Assembly (NCBI GenBank): GCA_030549495.1
Contig: JAUIRK010000991.1
Span: 62,001-126,000, forward strand
Source: Nectonema munidae
Lineage: Eukaryota; Nematomorpha; Nectonematoida; Nectonematidae
Direction: 5' to 3'
DNA length: 64,000 bases
Part shown: piece after piece, positions 1 through 12,530 of the stretch
Layout: each line of letters opens with the position of its first letter
Numbering within the stretch: the stretch's first letter is position 1
The notes under the pieces: generated by a model
Databases searched by the model: none
Told to the model about the DNA's origin: nothing
Seen by the model: only the letters and a program-made list of their open reading frames with translations
Position numbers and translations under genes: made by a program

Positions 1-1082
1 TATTTTCTATCTTTTTGTATTTTGTAGCATTTTTTCACTCTCTATAAAATATAGAGGGGGTGGGCACTCCTATTGTGGACTCCCTTCATCAGGGTATGTA
101 TTATAATTAGCACTCATCATTAGAAGAATAATTAGTGATTGACTTAACATATTCTAATTTTATTATTACCAAAAGACACTTGTTACAAGTAAAATGTTTA
201 AGATCTTTTAGATTATTATTTTTCACACAATTACTTTACTTTAAATTGTCCATATCATTTTTCAAATTATATTTCAAATGATATTTAGTACGCTCTTATC
301 AGTATGCACAAAAGCACATTTGATAGTTGTTTTTTACAGTCTATGACCAAAAGAGAAACATTTTGCACATTGTACATTTGCAATATAGGTAGGTTTAACA
401 TTTACATCTATTGAATTTAATATATAAATAAAAATGACTATTTAAGACCACTTATCATTTTCTGACTCAGATTAATGAAAGTAAAAAGGTAAAATACTCG
501 CATCTTTTATTTGACAATAGGGTGTTTCTTTAAAGCATGATGAAGGAGAGACGCATCATTAATTTCAGTTGGAACTAAAACTTTAATCTTGGGATATAAC
601 TGTTTACTTTTTTTATGAGACATTTTTTCCCTTGAAAAGTGATTTCGTTGTTTTCCTGAGACTTGAGTCATCAGCCAAAGAAATTTTCATTTCTTTGTTT
701 AATCCAATTTTATACTTATTTTTGATTTAATACAAAAACTAATAAAATGTATAATTTTCTTACTTTCTTTCATAAAGCAAAATATCTTTAGTTTTTTGGG
801 ATGGTATGAATACAATCTCCTACCCACGAGTAATTTCTTTTAAGCTCTTTCAGCAGGTAAATGATCGCTGAGACTACCGCAAATTTCATCCTGTCTACTT
901 CTATGAGAGTATAAATATATACAAAAAAAAATTTTTTTTCAACTTCTCATGCTATAATTAGGTTACGATAATAAAAAATAATTTAGACAACATTTTGTAG
1001 AAATTAAACAAAATTTAAAACTCGCTCAAACCCCTTGTTTATTTGCATTAAAAAAATACACAAAAACAGGATTTATATAATA
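1..1082. other. AT-rich sequence without recognised gene
   Basis: No open frame or repeat that I recognise. It probably includes the trailing flank of the reverse-strand element that ends near 1083. Confidence 0.5.
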
Positions 1083-3245
1083 CTAATTTTCTATTTTTTC
1101 TTTGCTAATAAAAGGATATCTTTTTCTGTGAGCCTGAACTACTTGCAAAAGGTACTGTAGTTAATTTTCATCTTTAGTTAAGGAAGATTTGTAGTGCTCA
1201 ATGAGAGCTACACCTCTTTCTGCGCAGTCATTGACACATTTCAAAGATTTAACTTTTTCCAAAGCTGAAATAAAATTCTTGTTATATTTCCAGGTTTCTG
1301 GATCATAGTTAAAAAATTCAGTAGAAATTTCAAGTATTAGAAAAAAATTTTAAGTTTTTTCAGATACAAAATTTTGAAGAAAGAAAGAAACTGTTTTAAG
1401 TGAAGTAACATTTGAGCGTTTTTGATCACATTGTTTACTCTTGCTACTCATGGCATTTACTATTAGCTTCTTTGTTTCCGGCTAAACTTTCTCATCAAAT
1501 AGAGATAAAGCTATCAATTCTTCACTAAGATACCATAAGTGACGTAAAAACTTGTTTAAGGTTAATTTTTTTGTAATTATCAAGACCTGAATAAAACATA
1601 AATCATTTTTTGGTGTAGAAATCACGTCTTGAGAAGTGAACCAAGCTCTACAATACAATCTGAAAACAAAAATTGAAACATCAAACACACCTTTTTTTCA
1701 TAGTTTGTCATTTTAAATTGATGCTGAAATAAAGTCATTTTTAAACAATAAATGGCCTTCGATAACCATCTAGCATGATGAGTAGCTCCAGGTGGTGAAA
1801 ATTTAACTCCCCGTGGAGGGCACTCTCCAGCAAAAATAACAATGAGCTCTAAAAACTCCCTGTAATCATTTCTCACTTGTATCTTAGAAAGCTGTAACAT
1901 GGCAAAGTCAACAATTACATTCTTTACATCGCAAATTTTATTGAAAATATCTTGATTTGATGTCGCATTTTCGAAGGAAGATTTTTCAATGTTAATCCAT
2001 TGGACTTTAAATCTTTTGAAAATAGAAACATCAGAACCAGTAGTTGGGCCAAAAGAAAATTTAAAAACACTAGCTAAAATAATTTCAAAAATATGATGCC
2101 TACATGGAAAATATAGCAAGTTTTTCTGTAAAATTTCTTCAATTAACTTGCAAGTACCTCCTTTTTCTCCTGTATTTACAGCAGTTGTATCAACATTCAC
2201 ATTTTCTTCTAATTTCCACTCGTTTATTAGCTGTACAACCGCTTTAGCTTGTTCTTTCCCAGTTCCTACTGATATTTTTGGAATACCTAACAAATGTTTT
2301 AGCTGATTCCCTGTAGCAATCACTGCTAAACGATCTTCAGGTTTTACTGTTAAATTATTCAAAAGTTTGCCATCCCAATGAACCATAATTACAGAAGTAA
2401 ATGTGGCGGATTGCTTTATTTCACTGAATTTTTTCTCTCTGCAGGAAAGCCGACTTCTACGTATCGATGATCTATTTATGTTGAATTTTTTTCATATCAC
2501 AACCCAAACTTTTGGTAGTTGCTGCAATCAACATTGTAGCCTTTCTATCTGAAGTGTTAGTTCTATCTAATGCAGCTGCTAGTTGAGAATCAATTACTTG
2601 TGTACGAGCTCTTTTTTATCTTTAACTTCGCATTTTTTTGTGCTTTCGTCAATATCCGTGTCTTCTTCACTGGTACTTGATATTTCTAACTCTACAGTTT
2701 CTTTCATTTTTGTAATTCTAAATTTGCTTTTCGCTAAATTGACGTTGAGCTTGTTTTCTTTTTTGAATTTTTATTTCTTTCAAGGTATGAATTCTGTCTA
2801 TTGACCCAAAAGATCCCTCACGATTTTTTTACGTTGTGCAATCAAAAACATTTTGTCTTCGTCATTTTTTATTAAATCAAAAGCATGATCGTGAGCAACA
2901 TCAAAAAGATTATCTAATTCATCAGCAAATAACTTTTCATTTTTTTTCTGTGTTTCTTTTGAAATTTTTTTTCAATTTAATATATTTATTGAAGAGCTTT
3001 TCTAACTGTTTTACAGCATGGTGTTCAGGGCGAGTAGGAATTTTTGCTTTATTCCAAAAAATAAAAACTTCTTTTATTACTTTTTTTGAACTTTCTGAAA
3101 TTGTTTTTTTCAAAGCTCTATGAAAATGAAAAAATAAGCACAAAACTTGTCTATTTGATGGTAATTTTGCCCCCAATATTTCTTGCATCTCATCTCCAAG
3201 CAGCCAAATATAAGTTTTACTTCTAGTCAAACAAGATTTATTCAT
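1083..3245 (-). pseudogene. Decayed transposase-like gene, uncharacterised invertebrate family (copy 1)
   Basis: Reverse-strand coding traces run across several frames. The N-terminal part near 3245-2940 begins MNKSCLTRSKTYIW. The best preserved block, 2386-1622, starts MVHWDGKLL and contains VDTTAVNTGEKGG, CRHHIFEIIL and HHARWLSKAIY. The C-terminal part continues to LWYLSEELIALSLFD (near 1500) and a tail resembling LLQVVQAHRKRYP near 1100. I know this domain order from unannotated, high-copy genes in many invertebrate genomes. The D-T-T-A-x-N-T-G and C-x-H-H motifs look analogous to the catalytic-core D and C-x-x-H motifs of hAT transposases, so a distant RNase H-fold transposase is my inference. 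Several frameshifts and stops show that the copy is dead. No terminal repeats were found. A related gene lies at 52.06-53.72 kb and a C-terminal piece at 60.2-60.6 kb, both on the same strand. Confidence 0.7.
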
Positions 3246-3617
3246 CTATAAATAGAAACAAACATTTTAATTTTTTATAATTGTCAAAAAATATAAATAA
3301 TTACCTAAAAAGAAAAATATTGCTAAAAACACTAATTTAAAACTTCTGTTTCTTGAGCGACCGTTAAAAGTTATTTATTTTGGAAAATATTTTAAATATA
3401 GCCATTTAAAAGTCATAGAACAAATAGAGGGGTGAGAAAAAAAAATTAAAAAAAATTTAAAATAAGGACCACCATAAATTGAGCATATAGTAAACGTTTG
3501 TTTTATTTAAAATATTTCTTTTGCGAATATTCGCTTGACTGATCTAAAATTTGAAAAGGTTTACACAAAAACAAAGTATAGGGTTACACAAATATGAAAG
3601 TGTGCTTGATTCCCTTT
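3246..3617. other. AT-rich spacer
   Basis: Nothing recognised between the pseudogene start and the TTAA insertion site of the next element. Confidence 0.4.
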
Positions 3618-3681
3618 TTAACCCTATTAGTGCTGGGCAAAATTTGTCCGCTCAAGTGCTGGGGGGCGTAAAGTGCCCCCC
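3618..3681 (+). repeat. Left TTAA plus terminal inverted repeat
   Basis: TTAA is followed by CCCTATTAGTGCTGGG. The nonamer AGTGCTGGG then occurs a second time about 20 bases further in, before a G/C-rich GGGGCGTAAAGTGCCCCCC-like block. The right end has the nonamer only once. Confidence 0.8.
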
Positions 3682-3689
3682 TATTTTTC

Positions 3690-5990
3690 TCAGAGATTAA
3701 TAAGTTTTTATAAATATTTTTAATGTTACATATATATTTCAACGATGCTGAATTCAGTGGTGATGTCCATTTTTTTTTATCAAAATCAATCAAACCTGTC
3801 AAAAAATTGATTTATATTTGATAGCTCATCTCAAAAAGGAACTTTTTATCTAAATAAGTATATAAAGTTTTTTACACATGTATACCCATTTTCAAGTATG
3901 CTGAATTCAGTGGTGATATTCATTTTTTATGAAAATCAATCAAACCTGTCAAAAAATTGATCTAAATGTGACAGCTCATCTCAAAAAGGAACTTTTTATC
4001 TAAATAAGTATATAAAGTTTTTTACACATGTATACCCATTTTCAAATATGCTGAATTCAGTGGTTATATTTATTTTTTATGAAAATCAATCAAACCTGTC
4101 AAAAAATTGATCTAAATGTGACAGCTCATCTCAAAAAAGAAACTTTTTATCTAAATAATTATATAAAGTTTTTTACACGTATACCCATTTTCAAGTATGC
4201 TGAATTCAGTGGTGATATTCATTTTTTTATGAAAATCAATCAAACCTGTCTAAAAATTGAACAAAATGTGACAGCTCATCTCAAAAAAGAACTTTTTATC
4301 TAAATAAGTATATAAAGTTTTTTACACATGTATACCCATTTTCAAGTAAGCTGAATTCAGTGGTGATATTTATTTTTTATGAAAATCAATCAAACCTGTC
4401 AAAAAATTGATCTAAATGTGACAGCTAATCTCAAAAAGAAACTTTTTATCTAAATAAGTATATAAAGTTTTTTACACATGTATACCCATTTTCAAGTATG
4501 CTGAATTTAGGGGTGATATTCATTTTTTATGAAAATCAATCAAACCTGTCAAAAAATTGATCTAAATGTGACAGCTCATCTCAAAATAGAACTTTTTATC
4601 TAAATAAGTATATAAAGTTTTTTTTTCAAGTAAGCTGAATTCAGTGATGATATTCATTTTTTATAAAAATCAATCAAACCTGTCAAAAAATTTATCTAAA
4701 TGTGACAGCTCATCTCAAAAAGGAACTTTTTATCTAAATAAGTATATAAAGTTTTTTACACATGTATACCCATTTTCAAATATGCTGAATTCAGCGGTGA
4801 TATTTATTTTTTTATGAAAATCAATCAAACCTGTCAAAAAATTGATCTAAATGTGACAGCTCATCTCAAAAAAGAAACTTTTTATCTAAATAATTATATA
4901 AAGTTTTTTACACATGTATACCCATTTTCAAGTATGTTGAATTCAGTGGTGATATTCATTTTTTATTAAAATCAATCAAACCTGTCAAAAAATTGATCTA
5001 AATGTGACAGCTCATCTCAAAAAAGAACTTTTTATCTAAATAAGTATATAAAGTTTTTTACACATGTATACCAATTTTCAAGTAAGCTGAATTCAGTGGT
5101 GATATTTATTTTTTATGAAAATCAATCAAACCTGTCAAAAAATTGATCTAAATGTAACAGCTCATCTCAAAAAAGAAACTTTTTATCTAAATAAGTATAT
5201 AAAGTTTTTTACACATGTATACCCATTTTCAAGTAAACTGAATTCAGTGGTGATATTCATTTTTGATGAAAATCAATCAAACCTGTCAAAAAATTTATCT
5301 AAATGTGACAGCTCATCTCAAAAAGGAACTTTTTATCTAAATAAGTATATAAAGTTTTTTACACATGTATACCCATTTTCAAGTAAGTTGAATTCAGTGG
5401 TGATATTCATTTTTAATGAAAATCAATCAAACCTGTCAAAAAATTGATCTAAATGTGACAGTTCATCTTAAAAAGGAACTTTTTATCTAAATAAGTATAT
5501 AAAGTTTTTTACACATATATACCCATTTTCAAATATGCTGAATTCAGTGGTGATATTCATTTTTTATGAAAATCAATTAAACCTGTCAAAAAATTGATCT
5601 AAATGTGACAGCTCATCTCAAAAAGGAACTTTTTATCTAAATAAGTATATAAAGTTTTTTACACATGTATACCCATTTTCAAATATGCTGAATTCAGTGG
5701 TGATATTCATTTTTTATGAAAATCATTCAAACCTGTCAAAAAAGTGATTTACATATGACAACTCATAAGAAACTTTTTATCTAAATAATTATATAATGTT
5801 TTTTACACACATATACCCATTTTCAAGTAGGCTGTGTTTACTGGTTATATTCCTTTTTTTTTTTATAAAAAATTAGTCAAACCTGACAAAATAATTTAAA
5901 TATTACAGCCCATGTCAAAATTAAAATTTTGATTCTTTTAAAGTTTTTTATACATTTCAAGTATGCAGAATTTAAGGGTGATGTTCATTT
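3690..5990 (+). repeat. Satellite array A, 150-bp unit, about 15 copies
   Basis: The landmark AATCAATCAAACCTGTC recurs at 3784, 3934, 4084, 4234, 4384, 4534, 4668, 4819, 4970, 5120, 5271, 5421, 5571 and (variant) 5721. The spacing is 150 or 151 bases, with one 134-base step where a unit carries a deletion. The unit also contains TTTTTACACATGTATACCCA and GCTGAATTCAGTGGTGATAT. Inner units are over 90 percent alike by eye, while the outer units, especially past 5740, are degenerate. That gradient is typical of arrays homogenised by unequal exchange. Confidence 0.95.
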
Positions 5991-7190
5991 TTTATGATAT
6001 CAATAAAACCTGTCAAAAAATCGATTAAACCTGTAAATCAATGCCAAATATATAAACATAAAAATAACTTCTACTTGCAGTATTTTTCTAATAATTATTT
6101 TCTTAATTTATTTAATAAACCAACTTTAGGTGTTTAATTCACTCAAAATATTTTATTTTACAGTAACTTATGTAACTCGATAGGACCTCCATCTTTTTGG
6201 CTACAAATTCGTTATCGGCTCGTAGTCTCTACCTCATATTATAATTTACAGTATGTAATTTTGGTATTCATCTTATGATGATCCTTTCTTGGTAGCTCTT
6301 TTTTCATTAGAAATTTATATTCTTCAATGTGTGTTCGAAAATTTTTTTATAAGGATAAAATTACTTTTTTCCTCTCTCAAAGCATTCTGATTAAAGAATC
6401 TTCTTGGTGATCTTAGACTTTTTTTTATCAGTATCGTGTATTTTATTATCAAGCCTGAATATTTTTCAACCAATCTTATTTCAAAGGTTTTTTTCTGATG
6501 AATCATTCGTGATGTTGATTGTTCAATTACAAAAAGTTGTCAACGTTCTTCATCTAAAAAATTATCTCTTTGACACAAAAGGAAAAAGATGGACAAATTC
6601 AATTTAAATTAAAAATATCTTGATAGTGACTAAATTCTCACATATTGGCACCTGTGCCATTTTTGTAAAATCTGACCTATTCTAAATTTTCAGATTTCCT
6701 ACCCATCTTAGCTAAATGTTAACTGTAATCTTAGATGATAAGCTATAGATTTAAATATTTTTCATTTGTAAAAGAGGAACTTTTTTTTCACAGTCAAAAT
6801 CTTTTTTGAAGCATCTAATATTATATAATTAAACCACTTCCTAGTTCATTAGAACATTGTAGATCTTCCATTTAGTCAAGATACATATTTTTTTTAATTA
6901 TTTGTTTTGATCACATGTTCTCTTTTCAATTAGTTTTCAACTTGGTTCCTTCTCTCATACAAATTTTCAAAAGATTTTATAATACGTTTTATTTTTTTTT
7001 AATAAATATTTCATACCTAAGATGATTGTAGAAAGTATTATAAGCCAAAATATACAAAAAAAAAAGTATATTTTTACTATATACCTAATATGCAGCCATT
7101 TTTTGAAATTTTTTTACAGAACTGTTTTTCAGGCATACATTACTAATTCAATTGCCACTTAAGATATTTTTTAACCGTATTATCCAAAAT
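5990..7190. other. Non-repeated core between the two arrays
   Basis: AT-rich and without a gene. Parts of it (6040-6150 and 6760-6870) match 47.47-47.59 and 48.69-48.80 kb in the same order and orientation. This identifies a second, decayed copy of the same element. Confidence 0.7.
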
Positions 7191-9060
7191 TCAGTACAGA
7201 AATAAAATAAGCATAGTCGATTTGGTATAAAACAGATATTTTATTTTTTGAAAATATTTTTGAAGACAATATCTAGAAGTAAACCGCAAATCTGATTGAA
7301 GCTTTCAGATATTTTAAAACCATAAATGCCAAACCTGCGTCCAAAAATGAAACCAGCATCTTCCATTTGGCATAAAAACACATATTTTATTTAAATTTCA
7401 AAAATATTTCTGCAGACATTAGACGTAAATCGAAAATTTATTGACACTTTCAGACATTTAAGACCACTAAATGCATATAATTTTTATTACAGAAATAAAA
7501 TAAGCATAGTCGATTTGGTATAAAACAGATATTTTATTTTTTTGAAAATATTTTTTAAGACAGTATCTAGAAGTAAACCGCAAATCTGATTGAAGCTTTC
7601 AGATATTTTAAAACCATAAATGCCAAACCTGAATCCAAAAATGAAACCAGCATCTTCAATTTGGCATAAAAACAGATATTTTATTTTTTTGAAAATATTT
7701 TTGAAGACAGTATCTAGAAGTAAACCGCAAATCTGATTGAAGCTTTCAGATATTTTAAAACCATAAATGCCAAACCTGAATCCAAAAATGAAACCAGCAT
7801 CTTCAATTTGGCATAAAAACAGATATCATATTTAAATTTCAAAAATATTTCTGTAGACATTAGACGTAAATCCAACATTTGATTGACACGTTCAGACATT
7901 TAAAACCTCTAAATGCAAAAAATGATTTTAGAAATAAAAATTATCATGGTCGAATTGGTATAAAAACATATATTTCATGTAAAATTAGAGAGAATATTTT
8001 GGGATATAGTTTTCAAACATAAACCGCAAATTTAATTGACACTAGCAGTAAAACCTCAAAATGCGAAAACTGTGTTCAGAAATAAAATGATCATGATCTA
8101 TTTGCTATAAAAACATATATTTCACGTAAAATTTGAATCAATATTTTTGAAAACAAATTTTAGAACTAAACGCCAATTTAATTGATACTTATAGGTATTT
8201 TCAAATTCAAACTGCAAAATTGAGTCCATAAATGAAACTAGCATGGTTGATTTGGTATAAAAACATATATTTCATTGTAAAATTTAGATGAATATTTTTG
8301 AAGATGATTTTTAGAAGTAAACCGCAAATTTGATTAACACTTATAGGTATTTTCACATCCTAAACGTAAAAAATGAGTCCAGAAATGAAACCAGCATAAT
8401 GATTGATTTGGTATTAAAACATATATTTCAAGAAAATATTTTTGGAGACAATTTTCAAAAGTAAACCGCAAATTTGATTAATACTTATAGGTATTTCCAA
8501 ATCCTAAATGTAAAAAATGAGTTCAAAAATGAAAACAGCATGATCGATTTGGTATAAAAAAAATATTTCATGTAAAATTTTTAAAATATTTTTGGAGATA
8601 GCTTTTAGAAGTAAACCGAAAATTTTGACTGATATTTTAAAACCTCTAAATGTGAAAAATGAGTTCAGAAATGAAAACAGCATCGTTGATTTGCTATAAA
8701 ACATATATTTCATTGTAAAATTTGAATGAATGTATTTGGAGACAATTTTTAGAAGTAAACCGCAAATTTAATGAACACTTATAGGTATTTTCAGATCCTA
8801 AACGTAAAAAATGAGTCCAGAAATGAAACCAGCATGTCCGATTTAGTATAAAACATATGTTTTTATGTAAAATGTGAAGGAATGTTTTTGGAGACAATTT
8901 TCAGAAGTAAACCGCAAATTTAATTAACACATATAGGTATTTTCATATCCTAAATGTTAAAAATGAGTTCAGAAATGAAAACAGCATGACCAATTTACTA
9001 TAAAAACATATATTTTATGTAAAATTTGAAAGTATATTTTATTAGATATATTTTTGATCA
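7190..9060 (+). repeat. Satellite array B, about 148-bp unit, about 12-13 copies
   Basis: The landmark AGAAGTAAACCGCAAAT or a close variant recurs near 7275, 7424, 7569, 7716, 7862, 8313, 8457, 8607, 8751 and 8903, with steps of 144-152 bases. Other unit words are ATAAAAACATATATTTCA and ATGAGTCCAGAAATGAAACC. Units are more diverged than in array A, except for a nearly identical pair near 7490-7790. I see no shared sequence with array A. Confidence 0.9.
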
Positions 9061-9384
9061 ATCAAAATTTTGATTGACATTTTCTAAAAAGTAGCCATGA
9101 TTATTGAAAAAATTAAATATATAAAGTGTTATGCGTTCTAAACTGTATATAATTATAAATTTTCCGGATATTATATAATATAGATCCTAAGTTATAAGGT
9201 TAAGTACTGATAATGTCAAAATTTTGCTGAAAAATAAAAATTTTTTATTTTGATTGACAGTTTTGGACATGAAGGGGTTATTCAACTACCATGAAAATGG
9301 TTTCAAAAGATGCAGCTAGCAATTTTAGGAAAAGTCACAAAATTTGAAGGGATATGATTCAGCCAATTTTCTACAATTAATTTT

Positions 9385-9433
9385 TTAGCCAAGGGGGGGG
9401 GGCGTTTTACGCCCCCAGCACTAATAGGGTTAA
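9385..9433 (-). repeat. Right terminal inverted repeat plus TTAA
   Basis: A run of G, then GGCGTTTTACGCCCCC, CAGCACTAATAGGG and TTAA. It is the inverted copy of the left end. Confidence 0.8.
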
Positions 9434-10639
9434 AGAAAAATTCTCACTTTGAATAGCAAGATTTTTGGGTACTTTCCATTAAAATCACAAATCAAATTGC
9501 ATGTGTATTTTTTGTACTTATTTGATGTCATTTAACTAAGTTATGAGAAAGTACCTAGATAATAAATAGATTATATACTTCTTTACGCTATCTAATAAAG
9601 CAGCTTTTTATATTATAGATCTATTATTTTTATGTAAAAAGTATTCAGAGACAAAAATAATAAACCAGAAAATTTTCTTCAAATATGAAGAAAAATTTAA
9701 ATAATTAGCTAAATAGCTTTATTTCAAAAATTAAATTATTAATAAAAATATAAACTTTTTTTCTAGTTTTAAAAAAAGTTAAACAAATCTAGCTTTCTAT
9801 CAACCCTTCTCATCTTGTTTCTCTTATATAAATATAAAATAATTATGAACAAATGTTAAAATCCCTTTAAATTGGCAGTCATACTTAAAATATACTTGAG
9901 TGATTAACATATCCTGTCATGGTTATTATTTTGTTTTTTTAAGTTATACACGCTTTGAAAGGAGGTGAATAGTTTGTTTTTTCTTTTATTATGGTGCAAC
10001 CATTTAGTTTAGATATTTAAGCGAAAAAAATTATTTCATTCAAAAATGCTCTCTATTTTATTATCATTCAGAAATATTAAAAATAAAAAAGAATCTGGTG
10101 CCAAGGTTTAAAGTCAAGTGAAATTAAGATGACGATGAAAATAATGGTGTTCCTTTTAAGTTTGTTTCTACTTTTTGTGAGTACTTAAATAGGGAACCAG
10201 TTTCACTAGAAGAGCTCTTTATTTCTTCACAGGTGATACCTTGCAAGCACTGCGAAACTCAGAAGAACAAGTAATTTAAGTTCGGCGTTTGACAGAAACA
10301 GCCAATATTTTATCTGATGGATGCTAAAGAAGTCTTTGTCTTTTTCTTCTTTGTAATTTGATAGAAATACACAGTATGAAGAAAATGAATATGCCGTATT
10401 AACAGGAATAGATCCTGGTTTTTTTAAATTTTATAGCTCAAAATATGATTGATCTACTATTAAAAATTGTAAAAATAGGGTTTGAAGTTTTTCAGAACAA
10501 ATCATGTCCTTTTACAGTTACAAAGGTTACAGGGTTTCCGAAAAGACATTGAAGAAGAAAGATGCAAAAACATTTCTGGCGTCAAGCGCTCTTTTAACAT
10601 ATCATAAATTTATTAGGCATTTATGTGCCTATGAAAAAT
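9434..10639. other. AT-rich sequence without recognised gene
   Basis: No coding or repeat signal that I can support. Confidence 0.4.
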
Positions 10640-10860
10640 GCATCTAAATTTTCATCATCATAATTATTTGTATTTATTTTTTATAAAAAATTGATCGAAC
10701 TTCTTTTTGAATGCATCGACATTGGATGAGTTTACAACGTCACTAGGTAAACCATTCCATCTATTGAGTGCTCTTTGCGAAAATATTAGTTCTACTAAAT
10801 ATTGGTTTGAAAAAAATGCATGATGGGTCAGCAATTTCGCCCGATTTGTTGTTATACTCT
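10640..10860 (-). pseudogene. 3' tail of a CR1/L2-like LINE reverse transcriptase ORF
   Basis: The reverse strand translates to SQRALNRWNGLPSDVVN followed by VDAFKKKFDQFF. This is the characteristic extreme C-terminus of CR1/L2-type reverse transcriptase proteins (the pattern R.N.WN.LP..VV...S...FK..LD). Only this tail is preserved, so it is a remnant of a 5'-truncated or otherwise destroyed insertion. The catalytic domain is absent from the window. Confidence 0.7.
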
Positions 10861-11019
10861 ATTAAAAATGCAGTTTATTGTTTTTGTAATTTACTGTTTT
10901 CGGCTGCCTCAGCTAACGAACATTCAGTGTTTGAAAATCTTGTGGACTCCGGAAATAAAAAAAATGCAATGAAAAATACGGGAACATGAAGAAGGCATTC
11001 ATCATTGTGCTTGATTTCT

Positions 11020-12350
11020 TGAATGAAAAGATTTTAAAAAAGGAAGAGTCAACAATTGGCAATGTAAGATTAATTTATGCAGGAATAGAAAAAGCCATGG
11101 ATAAATCTGATAATGGATAAGTGGCTATCATCAACTAATTGGTTAGACAATTAGTTAGCCGCCAAAGCACACTCACCAACTGCCTTTCACCTTCACTAAT
11201 ATCAATGCATATAAATATCAATACAATACTCAGTATACACACTTGTTTCTTCCAATAAAGTATTTTCTCCCTTTGCAACCAAAATCTTCTTAAACTTTTT
11301 GCAGATTGTATTATGTTTTCGCCTACTCACCAACTTGCTCTTCGTGGACACAGAGAAGTAGTTACCTTAACTAATCCTGGAAATTTTGTTTCATTCTTAC
11401 TACTTGGTATATATGATTTGCGTTATTTAGAATATGTAAGGTCTTCTAATCCAAAGTCAGTATATCTAATAAGATACAAAATGCATTTATTGAATTATTA
11501 TTATTTTTTTATTGAATACTATAGGTAATCAAATTCTCCATACTATCCTGAAAAAATCAGAAAAGCAAAATACTACCTTATGATGTTTGACCCAATTCCA
11601 GACGTTTCACAAAGCTAACAAATGTCCCAAGTTCTAAGATATGCTGATATTATCAATGAAACTAAAACTGCTATAGTAAAAAAAGTCTTTATTGTTTTAT
11701 CAGAATTAAAGAAAAAAACGCTGCAAATTTAGAGACAAAATAAATTTAGAAAATGACGCTCTTGATTTGAATTACTCTCGTGAACAGATGTACAACAAGT
11801 GACCAAAATGACAATTAATATTCGCGGTGTTCAATAACTCAAAAATTCTAAAGCAATTTGTGTGAAAAGCATTCTTTAACTTGGCTGCATCAGAAAATGT
11901 CTTGGCTATATCATTTTTTGGTATGCTTGATTCTTTATACAAGTTTTTTGCTAAATAAATGTTAAGATAGGAAAAATTGAAAGGAACAGCAGGAATTGCA
12001 GTAAAAAGGATTTCCCATACAAGATGGAGTGCTAAAGATGATGCTGTTTATGTTAAAATCAAAAATAGATGATGTATCTGAGGTGTTGGAAGATTTGCAA
12101 GTGATGCTTCTGTGGACACAAGAAGCGAAGCGAATACTTTACTACATAACATAGTATATACTTTCCAACTTTGTTGTTTTTTCAGACAGTATTTAACTCC
12201 TATCGGTCGAGTACGGAAAAACTTCATTGAAGCACATATAGGGTATTCGAAATTTATATTTCCTTTACAAAAGAACGAAATAAACTGCTATTGCAGTAAG
12301 CGAGCAAAAGTGCTTAACTCGGGTATTGACTTCAACCAACAAAAAACAGC
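11020..12350 (+). pseudogene. Decayed hAT transposase fragment, TTF/ZMYM type
   Basis: Forward-strand traces in several frames give PDVSxxxQMSQVLRYAD at about 11600-11660, a QMYDN/CDQND trace near 11790, and NLAASENVLAISFFGMLDSL near 11880-11950. A T-R-W-S-A trace (kRISHTRWSAKDDA) lies near 12005-12040 and a TRSEAN trace near 12115. The order matches the catalytic core of hAT transposases that carry an N-terminal TTF-type zinc finger, as in the 55.2-kb element here. Many frameshifts show an old, dead copy. I find neither its termini nor its dimerisation domain. Confidence 0.6.
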
Positions 12351-12530
12351 GTAGAAAAGATTATTTGGAGAAGAGACAAATTGCCCTGATGAAATGTTCG
12401 CCACTGACATCACCTAAGTATCCAGGAAAAAATCAACGTTTGAATTTAAAAAATGTATCTTCAAGATCATTCAGCCTAGCGTATGAATGCGAGCTCATGC
12501 AATAGCCTAGCTTATGGAATGTATGAATAA

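Larger units (their letters stand above)
3622..9429. mobile_element. Non-autonomous TTAA-flanked (piggyBac-like) element carrying two satellite arrays
   Basis: The element begins CCCTATTAGTGCTGGG and ends with the reverse complement CCCAGCACTAATAGGG. It sits between TTAA at 3618-3621 and TTAA at 9430-9433. TTAA target duplications with CCC/GGG termini are the signature of the piggyBac superfamily. The 5.8 kb inside encode no transposase; all open frames are short, and those over the arrays simply translate the satellite unit. The interior is a 150-bp array (3690-5990), a non-repeated block (5990-7190), a second ~148-bp array (7190-9060) and a 370-bp right end. Mobilisation would need a piggyBac transposase from elsewhere. 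Perfect 16-bp terminal identity suggests a less decayed insertion than its relatives at 23.8, 36.0 and 47.4 kb. Confidence 0.8.

Noticed and set aside
4079-5447. Open frames over satellite A (74 and 110 codons, repeating KINQTCQKIDLNV)
   Set aside because: They are translations of the 150-bp unit; a period divisible by three makes open frames by chance.
8504-8897. Reverse-strand frames over array B
   Set aside because: Satellite translation, with no conserved domain.
11110-11310. Possible solo LTR (CAATAAAG-like signal, CTCACC-rich)
   Set aside because: No matched TG/CA ends, target duplication or second copy.
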